DNA from: Acidimicrobiaceae bacterium
GTDB taxonomy: Bacteria > Actinomycetota > Acidimicrobiia > Acidimicrobiales > RAAP-2
Direction: 5' to 3'
DNA: 42,559 nucleotides
Assembly (NCBI GenBank): GCA_027306585.1
Contig: DAHUZJ010000037.1
Location: 1 to 42,559 of the forward strand
How positions within the stretch are numbered: position 1 is the stretch's first letter; each line of letters starts with the position of its first letter. The notes beneath the pieces were generated by a model that saw only the letters and a program-made list of their open reading frames with translations, did not search any database and was not told the origin of the DNA. The position numbers and the translations under genes are program-made. Below are positions 16,891-24,090 of this stretch, piece by piece.

Positions 16891-17415
16891 GTGCCGCGAG
16901 CGACATCCATCGTCCTGCTCAACACCGGCGACGGCAAGGGGAAGTCGTCCGCCGCCTTCGGGGTGATGAGCCGGGGATGGGCGAGGGGGTGGCGCGTCGG
17001 CGTCGTCCAGTTCGTCAAGGGCGGCAAGTGGAAGGTGGGCGAACGGAAGCTCGCCGACCACCTCGGGATCGAGTGGCACACCCTGGGCGACGGCTTCACG
17101 TGGGAGTCGACCGACCTCGACGAGACGGCCGCCAAGGGGCGCCACGCCTGGGAGGTGGCCCGGGCCAAGCTGGCCTCCGGCGACTACGACCTGCTCATCC
17201 TGGACGAGCTGACCTACGCCGTCAGCTACGGGTGGGTCCCGGTCGAAGAGGTGGCCGCCGGCATCACCGAGCGGCACCCGGGCACCAACGTCGTGGTCAC
17301 GGGACGCAACGCCGCACCGGAGCTGATCGAGGTCGCGGACACCGCGACCGAGATGCGCAAGATCAAGCACGTCTACGACCGTGGCGTGAAGGCGAAGAAG
17401 GGGATCGAGTACTGA
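16891..17415 (+). CDS. cobO: cob(I)yrinic acid a,c-diamide adenosyltransferase
   Basis: P-loop adenosyltransferase of the CobA/CobO family, 174 aa, that adds the 5'-deoxyadenosyl ligand to reduced corrinoid using ATP. N-terminal IVLLNTGDGKGKSSAAFGV is the family P-loop. It is followed by VVQFVKGGKWKVGE, DLLILDELTYAVSYGW (Walker B) and VVVTGRNAAPELIEVADTAT. Starts at GTG 16891, apparently leaderless. The cobB frame begins at or near its stop, so the two are coupled. It diverges from the riboswitch operon and does not carry a riboswitch itself. Confidence 0.96.
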   Translation: MPRATSIVLLNTGDGKGKSSAAFGVMSRGWARGWRVGVVQFVKGGKWKVGERKLADHLGIEWHTLGDGFTWESTDLDETAAKGRHAWEVARAKLASGDYDLLILDELTYAVSYGWVPVEEVAAGITERHPGTNVVVTGRNAAPELIEVADTATEMRKIKHVYDRGVKAKKGIEY

Positions 17416-18791
17416 GCGCGCTCGCCCTCGGCCCCCGCCTGGTGGTGGCGGGCACCCACTCGGGGGCGGGGAAGACGACGGTCGCCACCGGGCTGATGGC
17501 CGCACTGGCCCGCCGGGGCGTCCGCGTGGCCCCGGCCAAGATCGGCCCCGACTTCATCGACCCGGGGTACCACCAGCTTGCGACCGGCCGCCCCGGCCGC
17601 AACCTCGACGCCCACCTCGCCGGTCCCGACGCCATCCGGCCGCTCGCCGCCCGGGCCGGCACAGGGGCGGACCTCCTCGTGGTCGAAGGGGTGATGGGGC
17701 TCTTCGACGGCGTGGGCGCCACCATGGCGGCGAGCACGGCCGCCGTGGCCACCCTTCTGGAAGCACCGGTGCTCCTGGTCGTGGACGCGTCCTCGATGAG
17801 CGCGTCGGTCGCCGCCCTGGTGCACGGGTACGACGACACCTTCCGGCACATGAGCGGCCGGCGCCTGGCCGGCATCGTGCTCAACCGAGTGGGGTCCGAC
17901 AGCCACCGCGACGTGCTCGAAGCAGCGCTGGCACCGCTCGGCATCCCGGTGCTGGGAGCGCTGCCGCGCGACCCGGCGCTCACCTGGCGCGACCGGCACC
18001 TCGGGCTCGTGCCCGTCGTCGAGCACACGCCGGCGGTGACCGCTGCCCTCGAGCGCCTGGGGGCCGCGGTCGCCAGGGGCATCGACCTCACGGCCGTCGT
18101 GCGCCTGGCGCGCGCCGCTCCACCGCTCCCGCCGGTGGCGCCGCTGCCGGGGGCCCGGCCGGTGGACGGCGCCGGCGTGCCCGTCGCCGTCGTCGCCGGG
18201 CCGGCGTTCACCTTCTGCTACCCCGACAACCTCGAACGGCTGGCGGAAGCCGGCGCCGAGCTCCTGCCGTTCGATCCGCTCGAGGACCCCGGCCTCCCCG
18301 AGGGCGCTCGTGCCCTGTACGCCGGCGGGGGCTACCCCGAGGTGTACGCAGAGGCGCTGTCCGCCAACGTGCCACTGCGCGGCGACGTGCGGCGCCGGGT
18401 CACCGGCGGCCTGGTGACGTGGGCCGAGTGCGGGGGGCTCCTGTGGCTGTGCCGGGGCATCGACGGCCACCCGCTGTGCGCCGCGCTGCCGGCCGACGGC
18501 CGGATGACGCCCCGGACCACCGTGGGCTACCGGACGGCCACGGTCCGGTCCCCCAACCCGGTGGCGGCCGTCGGCACCGAGGTGCGCGGCCACGAGCTGC
18601 ACCGCTCGTCGCTGACGCCGACGGGTGACGCCCTCGACCTCGCCGGCCACGCCGGCACCTCCCGGGCGGGGTGGGCGACGCCGACGCTCTTGGCGTCGTA
18701 CCTCCACGTGCACCTGGCCACCCGACCGGACCTGGCCGAACGCTTCGTCGCTGCCGCCGCTGCAAGCGGGGCCGACGGAGTCCACCGTTAG
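17412..18791 (+). CDS. cobB: cobyrinic acid a,c-diamide synthase
   Basis: Glutamine-dependent amidase of 459 aa acting on carboxylates a and c of the corrin ring. The N-terminal ATPase has VAGTHSGAGKTTVATGL and KIGPDFIDPGYH. The C-terminal glutaminase has YAGGGYPEVYAEAL, the nucleophile Cys in WAECGGLLWL, and the catalytic-His region SYLHVHLA. The start is uncertain: no ATG, GTG or TTG precedes the P-loop strand except GTG 17442, which gives a very short N-terminus. CTG 17412 overlaps the cobO stop as CTGA and has AAGGGG about 8 bases upstream, so I prefer it. Confidence 0.93.
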   Translation: MSALALGPRLVVAGTHSGAGKTTVATGLMAALARRGVRVAPAKIGPDFIDPGYHQLATGRPGRNLDAHLAGPDAIRPLAARAGTGADLLVVEGVMGLFDGVGATMAASTAAVATLLEAPVLLVVDASSMSASVAALVHGYDDTFRHMSGRRLAGIVLNRVGSDSHRDVLEAALAPLGIPVLGALPRDPALTWRDRHLGLVPVVEHTPAVTAALERLGAAVARGIDLTAVVRLARAAPPLPPVAPLPGARPVDGAGVPVAVVAGPAFTFCYPDNLERLAEAGAELLPFDPLEDPGLPEGARALYAGGGYPEVYAEALSANVPLRGDVRRRVTGGLVTWAECGGLLWLCRGIDGHPLCAALPADGRMTPRTTVGYRTATVRSPNPVAAVGTEVRGHELHRSSLTPTGDALDLAGHAGTSRAGWATPTLLASYLHVHLATRPDLAERFVAAAAASGADGVHR

Positions 18792-18794
18792 TGT
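18789..18794 (+). promoter_or_regulatory. -10 box before membrane protein gene
   Basis: TAGTGT ends 7 bases before ATG 18802 and includes the last bases of the cobB stop. It suggests a separate leaderless transcript starting here. Confidence 0.4.
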
Positions 18795-18801
18795 GGCCGA
18801 G

Positions 18802-19302
18802 ATGCGAGCGGATGGCGCGAGCGGGGTCCGGGGGCTTACGGCCGGGGCCGGCGGGCCAACCGCCCCGTTGGCCCCGCCGGACTTCCGCGACCTCTTCCTC
18901 GGGCTCGGGGTCACCCTCCTCGTGGCCGTCCCGACCCTGGTGGCGGGCGAGGACTGGCACGGCCGACCGCTGATCGACCAGCCGGGGCTCGCATGGGTCG
19001 TCCCGATGGTGGTCACGGCCCTTGCCTTCGTCGCCGGCGGGGCGGTGGCCGGCCGGCGCCAGCCGCGGCTCCGGGCGGCCGTCGGTTGCGGGTTCGCGAT
19101 GGGCATCTTGGCGGTGCTCCTGCTCCTCGCCGCCGACGTCACCCGCCGGGTCCTCCTGGACCCGACGCTCCCGATGGGGGTCGTCCGGTACTGGATCGAG
19201 GCGTCAGCCGGGTCCACGGTGCTCGCGATGCTGGGGGCGACCGGGGCGTTCCGCCTCCTGCCGGGGGCTGGCGCGGCGCCGGTACCCGCCGCGGAGGGTT
19301 GA
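18802..19302 (+). CDS. small four-helix membrane protein of unknown function
   Basis: I do not recognise this 166-residue protein. Four hydrophobic segments are visible: LFLGLGVTLLVAVPTLVAG, VVPMVVTALAFVAGGAVAG, GCGFAMGILAVLLLLAADV, and STVLAMLGATGAF near the C-terminus. ATG 18802 is chosen because of the -10 box spacing; GTG 18793 is an alternative. Its stop is 1 base before the ABC exporter start, so the two are very likely co-transcribed and the small protein may work with or sit beside that exporter. No catalytic motif is seen. Confidence 0.7.
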   Translation: MRADGASGVRGLTAGAGGPTAPLAPPDFRDLFLGLGVTLLVAVPTLVAGEDWHGRPLIDQPGLAWVVPMVVTALAFVAGGAVAGRRQPRLRAAVGCGFAMGILAVLLLLAADVTRRVLLDPTLPMGVVRYWIEASAGSTVLAMLGATGAFRLLPGAGAAPVPAAEG

Positions 19303-19303
19303 C

Positions 19304-21217
19304 GTGCCGCCCGGCGGCGGCATGGGAATGGGCACGGGGCCGGCGATGTGGGGCGGGATCCGCTCCTACCGCCAGGACCGGTCGGTCCTCGACCACCGGG
19401 TGACGAAGGGCACCACTCGGCGGATGCTGCGCTTCGCCGCGCCCTACCGCAAGATCCTCGCCGTCTTCCTGCCGGTGGTGGTGATCGGGGCCGCCCTGGG
19501 GGCGGTCAACCCGCTCATCCTGCGGGCGATCATCGACCGGGGCATCCTGGGGCACGACGCGGCCCTCGTCGTCGAGCTGGCGGGAGCCGCCGCCGGGCTC
19601 GCCGTCCTCACAGCGGCTCTGTCGCTGTTCCAGCGCCGGGTTTCGGCCGTCATCGGCGAGGGATTGATCTTCGACATGCGCTCGAAGGTGTTCCGGCACA
19701 TCCAGCGGATGCCCATCGCCTTCTTCACCCGTACCCAGACCGGTGCCCTGGTGAGCCGGCTCAACAACGACGTCATCGGTGCCCAGCAGGCCTTCACCAC
19801 ACTGCTGTCGAACGTGGTGGGCAACCTGATGACGGTCCTCATCATGCTCGTGGCCATGTTCATCCTCTCGTGGCAGATCACGCTGGTCGCTCTCGTGCTC
19901 CTCCCGATGTTCCTGATCCCGGCCCGGATCGTCGGCCGCAAGCTGGGAGCGATGACCAAGGAGAGCTACGACCTCAACGCCGAGATGAACATGGTGATGA
20001 ACGAGCGGTTCAACGTCTCGGGGGCCATGTTGGTCAAGCTCTTCGGCCGCCCCGGCGACGAGGCCACCCACTTCGAGCAGCGGGCGGCGCGGGTGCGCGA
20101 CATCGGGATCGCCCAGGCCCTCTACGCCCGGATGTTCCTCGTCGCCCTCGTCCTCACCGCTTCCCTCGCGACCGCGTTCGCCTACGGCTTCGGCGGCGTG
20201 GCCGCCGCACAGGGCGACTTGCGCATCGGCACCGTGGTCGCCCTCACCGCCTACCTTGCCCGGCTCTACGGTCCGCTCACCCAGCTGTCCAACGTGAACC
20301 TGGACGTCATGACCACGCTCGTGTCCTTCGAGCGGATCTTCGAAGTCCTCGACCTCGTCCCCATGATCGACGACAAGCCCGGGGCGGTGAACGTTCCCCG
20401 GGGACCGGCGAGCATCGAGCTCGACCACGTGCGCTTCGCCTACCCGACGGCCGAGGACGTGTCGCTCGCCTCGCTGGAGGCCGTCGCCACGCTGGAGACC
20501 TCGCTGCCCAGCGAGGTGCTGCACGACGTCAGCTTCCGGGTGGAGCCCGGGCAGATGGTCGCCCTCGTCGGGCCGTCGGGGGCGGGCAAGACCACGATCA
20601 GCAGCCTCGTGCCGCGGCTCTACGACGTGACGGCCGGGGCGGTGCGCGTCAGCGGCATCGACGTGCGGGACGCCACGATGGCCTCGCTGCGCGATGCCGT
20701 CGGGGTGGTCAGCCAGGACCCCCACCTGTTCCACGACACCCTCCGGGCCAACCTGCTCTACGCCCGCCCGGAGGCGTCGGACCAGGACCTCCTCACCGCG
20801 CTCGAGCAGGCGCAGATCCTCTCGCTCGTGGCCCAGCTGCCGGATGGCCTCGACACGGTGGTGGGCGAACGCGGGTACCGGCTGTCGGGCGGCGAGAAGC
20901 AGCGGGTGGCGCTCGCCCGGCTGCTCCTCAAAGCGCCCGACGTGGTGGTCCTCGACGAGGCCACCGCCCACCTCGACTCCGAGTCGGAGGCCGCGGTCCA
21001 AGAGGCCCTGCGCCACACCCTCGTCGGCCGGACGTCGCTCGTCATCGCGCACCGGCTCTCGACGGTGCGCGACGCCGACCAGCTCCTCGTCGTTGACGGC
21101 GGGCGGATCGTCGAGCAGGGCACGCACCACGAGCTGCTGGCGGCCGGGGGCGTGTACGCCGACCTCTACCGGACCCAGTTCGCCGACCAGGACGAGGCGC
21201 CGACCGTCGGCGCTTGA
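19304..21217 (+). CDS. ABC exporter, fused membrane and ATPase domains (MsbA/MDR-like)
   Basis: Half-transporter of 637 aa, presumably a homodimer exporting a lipid, drug or peptide. A glycine/methionine-rich N-terminus precedes six transmembrane helices (about residues 45-340). The ATPase domain has Walker A GPSGAGKTT near residue 422, a Q-loop in VVSQDPHLFHDTL, the signature LSGGEKQRVALARLLL near 526, Walker B VVVLDEATAHLDSESE, and the H-loop AHRLSTV. Between the first ATPase strand and Walker A is an insertion, AEDVSLASLEAVATLETSL, longer than usual. GTG 19304 has GGAGGG 6 bases upstream. Its stop codon lies at the edge of the heptamer repeat array. Confidence 0.93.
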   Translation: MPPGGGMGMGTGPAMWGGIRSYRQDRSVLDHRVTKGTTRRMLRFAAPYRKILAVFLPVVVIGAALGAVNPLILRAIIDRGILGHDAALVVELAGAAAGLAVLTAALSLFQRRVSAVIGEGLIFDMRSKVFRHIQRMPIAFFTRTQTGALVSRLNNDVIGAQQAFTTLLSNVVGNLMTVLIMLVAMFILSWQITLVALVLLPMFLIPARIVGRKLGAMTKESYDLNAEMNMVMNERFNVSGAMLVKLFGRPGDEATHFEQRAARVRDIGIAQALYARMFLVALVLTASLATAFAYGFGGVAAAQGDLRIGTVVALTAYLARLYGPLTQLSNVNLDVMTTLVSFERIFEVLDLVPMIDDKPGAVNVPRGPASIELDHVRFAYPTAEDVSLASLEAVATLETSLPSEVLHDVSFRVEPGQMVALVGPSGAGKTTISSLVPRLYDVTAGAVRVSGIDVRDATMASLRDAVGVVSQDPHLFHDTLRANLLYARPEASDQDLLTALEQAQILSLVAQLPDGLDTVVGERGYRLSGGEKQRVALARLLLKAPDVVVLDEATAHLDSESEAAVQEALRHTLVGRTSLVIAHRLSTVRDADQLLVVDGGRIVEQGTHHELLAAGGVYADLYRTQFADQDEAPTVGA

Positions 21218-21352
21218 CGGCTGGGGCCTGACGGCTGAGGCTGACGGCTGATGGCTGATGGCTGATGGCTGATGGCTGATGGCTGATGGCTGACGGCTGA
21301 CGGCTGACGGCTGACGGCTGACGGCTGAGGCCTGAGGCTGACGGCTGAGGCC
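21214..21352 (+). repeat. heptanucleotide tandem repeat (GGCTGAT/GGCTGAC)n
   Basis: A perfect core of 11 units at 21246-21322, six GGCTGAT followed by five GGCTGAC, is flanked by degenerate copies (GGCTGAG, GCCTGAG). It fills the space between the ABC exporter stop and the promoter of the molybdenum oxidoreductase. The unit is not a multiple of three and lies outside coding sequence. Confidence 0.95.
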
Positions 21353-21360
21353 GGCCGCCG

Positions 21361-21366
21361 TACACT
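21361..21366 (+). promoter_or_regulatory. -10 box for leaderless oxidoreductase transcript
   Basis: TACACT ends 6 bases before GTG 21373. The -35 position would fall within the last degenerate heptamer copies. Confidence 0.5.
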
Positions 21367-21372
21367 GCCGCG

Positions 21373-22083
21373 GTGGCGACCGCGCCGGTGCCGGACCCCG
21401 CACGCACCGTCAACGTCGGCCGGCGCGTCTTCCTCGGGATGGTCGGGCTCGGGGCCCTCGGGGTGGCGTTCGGCGCGGCCGTGCAGGGGAAGGTCGGCCA
21501 GGCCCTCGGCTCGGGCGTCGGGAGCCTCCTCCCCGGCGGTGACCAGTTCACCATCTACTCGGTGAGCGGTTCGTTCCCGACGGTTGCCCCCCATGCCTAT
21601 CGCCTCCACGTCACGGGCCTCGTCGACCGTCCCCTGACCCTGACGCTCGCCGACCTGCAGGCGCTTCCCGCCACCCGCCTGGTGCGTACGTTCCAGTGCG
21701 TCACCGGCTGGCGCGTCCCCGGCGTCCACTGGGAGGGCGCCCGACTGCGCGACGTGCTCGACGCAGCCGGCGTGCAGCCCGCCGGCCGGGCGCTGCTCTT
21801 CGAGTCCTTCGACCGCGTGGACACCGAGAGCCTCACCCTGGCGCAGGCTCGCCTCGACGACGTGCTCGTCGCCTACCGCATGCTCGACGCGCCCCTCACC
21901 GTCGAGCACGGCGGTCCCGTGCGGCTCTACGTGGCGCCGATGTTCGGCTACAAGTCCCTCAAGTGGCTGTCGGCCATCCGGGTCGTCGAGACCGTCGTCC
22001 CCGGGTACTGGGAGGAGAACGGCTACCCGGTGAACGGCTGGCTGGACGGCTCCACCGCCCCCACAGTGCCGCCGGGCTCCTGA
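21373..22083 (+). CDS. Tat-exported molybdopterin-dependent oxidoreductase (sulfite-oxidase/YedY fold)
   Basis: Protein of 236 aa. The N-terminus has a twin-arginine signal, GRRVFLGMVGLGALGVAFGA, so it is folded in the cytoplasm and exported or anchored outside. The body is a sulfite-oxidase-type molybdenum-cofactor domain: HVTGLVDRPLTLTLADLQAL, the probable Mo-ligand Cys in RTFQCVTGWRVPGVHWEG, LDAPLTVEHGGPVRL, and MFGYKSLKWLSAIRVV. The next gene, a cytochrome b, starts on its last base (TGATG), so they form an electron-transfer pair similar in plan to MsrP/MsrQ. The substrate is unknown; sulfoxide or sulfite chemistry is only a family-level guess. Confidence 0.88.
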   Translation: MATAPVPDPARTVNVGRRVFLGMVGLGALGVAFGAAVQGKVGQALGSGVGSLLPGGDQFTIYSVSGSFPTVAPHAYRLHVTGLVDRPLTLTLADLQALPATRLVRTFQCVTGWRVPGVHWEGARLRDVLDAAGVQPAGRALLFESFDRVDTESLTLAQARLDDVLVAYRMLDAPLTVEHGGPVRLYVAPMFGYKSLKWLSAIRVVETVVPGYWEENGYPVNGWLDGSTAPTVPPGS

Positions 22084-22823
22084 TGGCCGGGGTCGCAGCG
22101 ATGGTGCCCGTGCGCCTCGTGCGCTTCGACGGCGTCCAGCGGGCCGCCCACTGGGCGACCGCCACGCTCTTCGCCGTCGTGGTGCTCACCGCCGTCCCGC
22201 TGACCTTCGGGGCCGTCGAGCGGGTGGTCGGCCGCCACGTCCTCCTCGCCGCGGTCCACCTGTGGGCCGGGGTGGCGCTGCCACTCCCCTTCCTGGTCGC
22301 ACTGGCGGGGCCATGGGGACGGCACCTCCGGCGCGACGTGCGCCGGTTCAACCGCTGGACCGACGACGAGCTGCGGTGGCTGTGGTCGCTCGGCCGCCGT
22401 GGCCGGGCGCCCGACAAGTTCAACCCGGGACAGAAGCTCAACGCCGTCTTCGTCGGCGGCGCCATCGCCGTGCTGCTCGGGACGGGCGTGGTGATGCGGT
22501 GGTTCGGGCTCTTCCCCGTCGACTGGCGGACGGGGGCGACGTTCGTCCACCAGGTCCTGGCGTGGGCCATGGTGGTCGTGGTGGCCGGCCACGTGGTCAT
22601 GGCCCTCACCCATCCCACCGCCATGCGCTCGATGCTCCTCGGCTGGGTCCCGGGACCCTGGGCCCGCCGCCACGCGCCCGCCTGGGCGGACGAGGAGCCG
22701 GCCCTCCCGGCCGGCGCTACAGCCGGGCGTACCGGGATGCCTCCTCGGCGAAGCGGGCCGACGCCTCGGCGCTCACCGACGGCCGCGTCGCTGCCACGGC
22801 GTCGAGCACGTCCGCCTCGGTGA
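22083..22823 (+). CDS. cytochrome b561/FdhI-type membrane subunit
   Basis: Membrane protein of 246 aa with about four helices carrying candidate haem histidines in RAAHWATATLFAVVVL, AAVHLWAGVALPL, FVHQVLAWAMVVVVAGHVV. It probably passes electrons between the quinone pool and the upstream molybdenum enzyme, whose stop it overlaps (TGATG). The C-terminal 35 or so residues (rich in Arg and Pro) are read from the opposite strand of the GNAT-AAA gene: the two reading frames overlap tail to tail for 107 bases. That tail has no family counterpart that I know of and may simply be drift of the stop codon. Confidence 0.85.
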   Translation: MAGVAAMVPVRLVRFDGVQRAAHWATATLFAVVVLTAVPLTFGAVERVVGRHVLLAAVHLWAGVALPLPFLVALAGPWGRHLRRDVRRFNRWTDDELRWLWSLGRRGRAPDKFNPGQKLNAVFVGGAIAVLLGTGVVMRWFGLFPVDWRTGATFVHQVLAWAMVVVVAGHVVMALTHPTAMRSMLLGWVPGPWARRHAPAWADEEPALPAGATAGRTGMPPRRSGPTPRRSPTAASLPRRRARPPR

Positions 22824-23979
22824 TCTCCCCGTCGCCCCCGGCGAGTGCCCGGTCGAAGGCGCGCTGGGCGCTCCGCTGGGCGACCAGGGCGTAGTCGGCC
22901 GGCGTGAAGCCCTCGGTGCGGCCCGCGACCAGGGTCGCCTCCCCCGCAGGCACCAGCTCGGCGGCGAGCTCGACCCGGCCGTCGGCGTCGGGGGCGCCGA
23001 CCGGGACGATGAGGTCGAACCGGCCCGGGCGCAGCATCGCGGCATCGATGGCGGCGATGGAGTTGGTCGCCATCACCATGAGCCGCTGCGGGCGGCTCTT
23101 GAACGTCGGGATCGATTTGAGGAGCTCGTTGACCATGGCCTGGTTCTCCGGCCGGTCGGCCCGGTCGGCGACGAGCTCGTCGGCCTCGTCGATGAAGCAC
23201 ACCAGCCGGTCCACGACCTCGAGGTCGCGCAGCGACTCCCGCAGGGCCGCCGCCCCCTCGACCCCGTGCCCGAGGAGCGAGGGGTGCAGCTCGACGAAGG
23301 CCCACGACAGGCGGGAGGCGACGGCGCGGGCGAAGGACGTCTTGCCCGTGCCCGGCGGTCCGAACAACAGGATCGCCGCCGGCGGGACCAGCCCGATGCG
23401 ATCCGCCAGTTCGGGATGGGACAGCGGCGCCACCACGCGCTGCTCGAGGAGCTGCTTGGTGCGGGAGAACCCCTTCATCGCCTCCCACAGCCCCGTCCCG
23501 GGGAAGTGCCCGCCGTAGCGCTCGACGATCGCCAGCTCCTCGGGGACCATCGACACGGGGCGTTCGTAGAGGTGCAACCCATCCAGGCGGCTGAACCCCT
23601 GATGGGGGAAGGCCGACTCCCCCACCTGGCCCTCGTGCAGGAGGGCCAGGAGCCGGGTGGCCCCCTGGTGGATGATCCCCTCGTCGAGCCGCTGCAACAG
23701 GGCTGACCCGATGCCGAGGTTGCGCCACTGCGGGTGGAGCGCCAACGCCACCAGGTGGGCGTCGCGGCCGGCGACCCGGGCCACGGCCACACCCACGAGC
23801 CCCTCGGGGCCCACGGCCACCACCGCCGGCTGCCCCTCCCGCAGCGCCTCCACCACGTCGCTGCGGCTGTAGCCGGCGGCGGTCGCCGTGCCCGCGGCGT
23901 CGATCAGCCGCACGATCTCCTCGAAGGGGGCGATCGGGTCCCGATGGTCGATGCTCAACACCCGCCACGCTGTGCTCAT
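22717..23979 (-). CDS. fusion of GNAT acetyltransferase domain and AAA ATPase
   Basis: A 420-residue two-domain protein. Residues 1 to about 165 look like a GNAT N-acetyltransferase, with HLVALALHPQWRNLGIGSAL as the acetyl-CoA-binding strand and loop, then GFSRLDGLHLYER. The rest is an FtsH/proteasome-type AAA domain: Walker A FGPPGTGKTSFARAV near residue 204, Walker B LVCFIDEADEL near 260, sensor MVMATNSIAAID, and arginine-finger region MLRPGRFDLIVPV. ATG 23979 has a strong GGAGGT 7 bases upstream. It is alone on the minus strand between plus-strand genes and diverges from cobI. Function unknown: possibly an ATP-driven acetylase or remodeller. No B12-related motif is seen. Confidence 0.88.
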   Translation of the reverse strand: MSTAWRVLSIDHRDPIAPFEEIVRLIDAAGTATAAGYSRSDVVEALREGQPAVVAVGPEGLVGVAVARVAGRDAHLVALALHPQWRNLGIGSALLQRLDEGIIHQGATRLLALLHEGQVGESAFPHQGFSRLDGLHLYERPVSMVPEELAIVERYGGHFPGTGLWEAMKGFSRTKQLLEQRVVAPLSHPELADRIGLVPPAAILLFGPPGTGKTSFARAVASRLSWAFVELHPSLLGHGVEGAAALRESLRDLEVVDRLVCFIDEADELVADRADRPENQAMVNELLKSIPTFKSRPQRLMVMATNSIAAIDAAMLRPGRFDLIVPVGAPDADGRVELAAELVPAGEATLVAGRTEGFTPADYALVAQRSAQRAFDRALAGGDGEITEADVLDAVAATRPSVSAEASARFAEEASRYARL

Positions 23980-24076
23980 GGGCAGACCTCCATCCCAGGG
24001 CAGTCCGGGCCCGGGCCGGCTCCCGCAAGCGGCGAAGCGTACCCGGCGACCGTTCCGCCGTCGGCCCGGCACGCCG

Positions 24077-24082
24077 TAGCCT
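24077..24082 (+). promoter_or_regulatory. cobI: -10 box for the corrin-ring operon
   Basis: TAGCCT ends 8 bases before GTG 24091, with no ribosome-binding site. The 111-base divergent region contains no B12 box, so this operon seems not to be riboswitch-controlled here. Confidence 0.45.
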
Positions 24083-24090
24083 TGGACGCC

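Noticed and set aside
21214..21352. CRISPR array
   Set aside because: Contiguous 7-bp units with no spacers and no cas genes; it is a simple tandem repeat. The 31-bp triplicate at 33444-33536 also lacks spacers.
23980..24090. Second cobalamin riboswitch before cobI
   Set aside because: No B12 box and too little room before the leaderless start.
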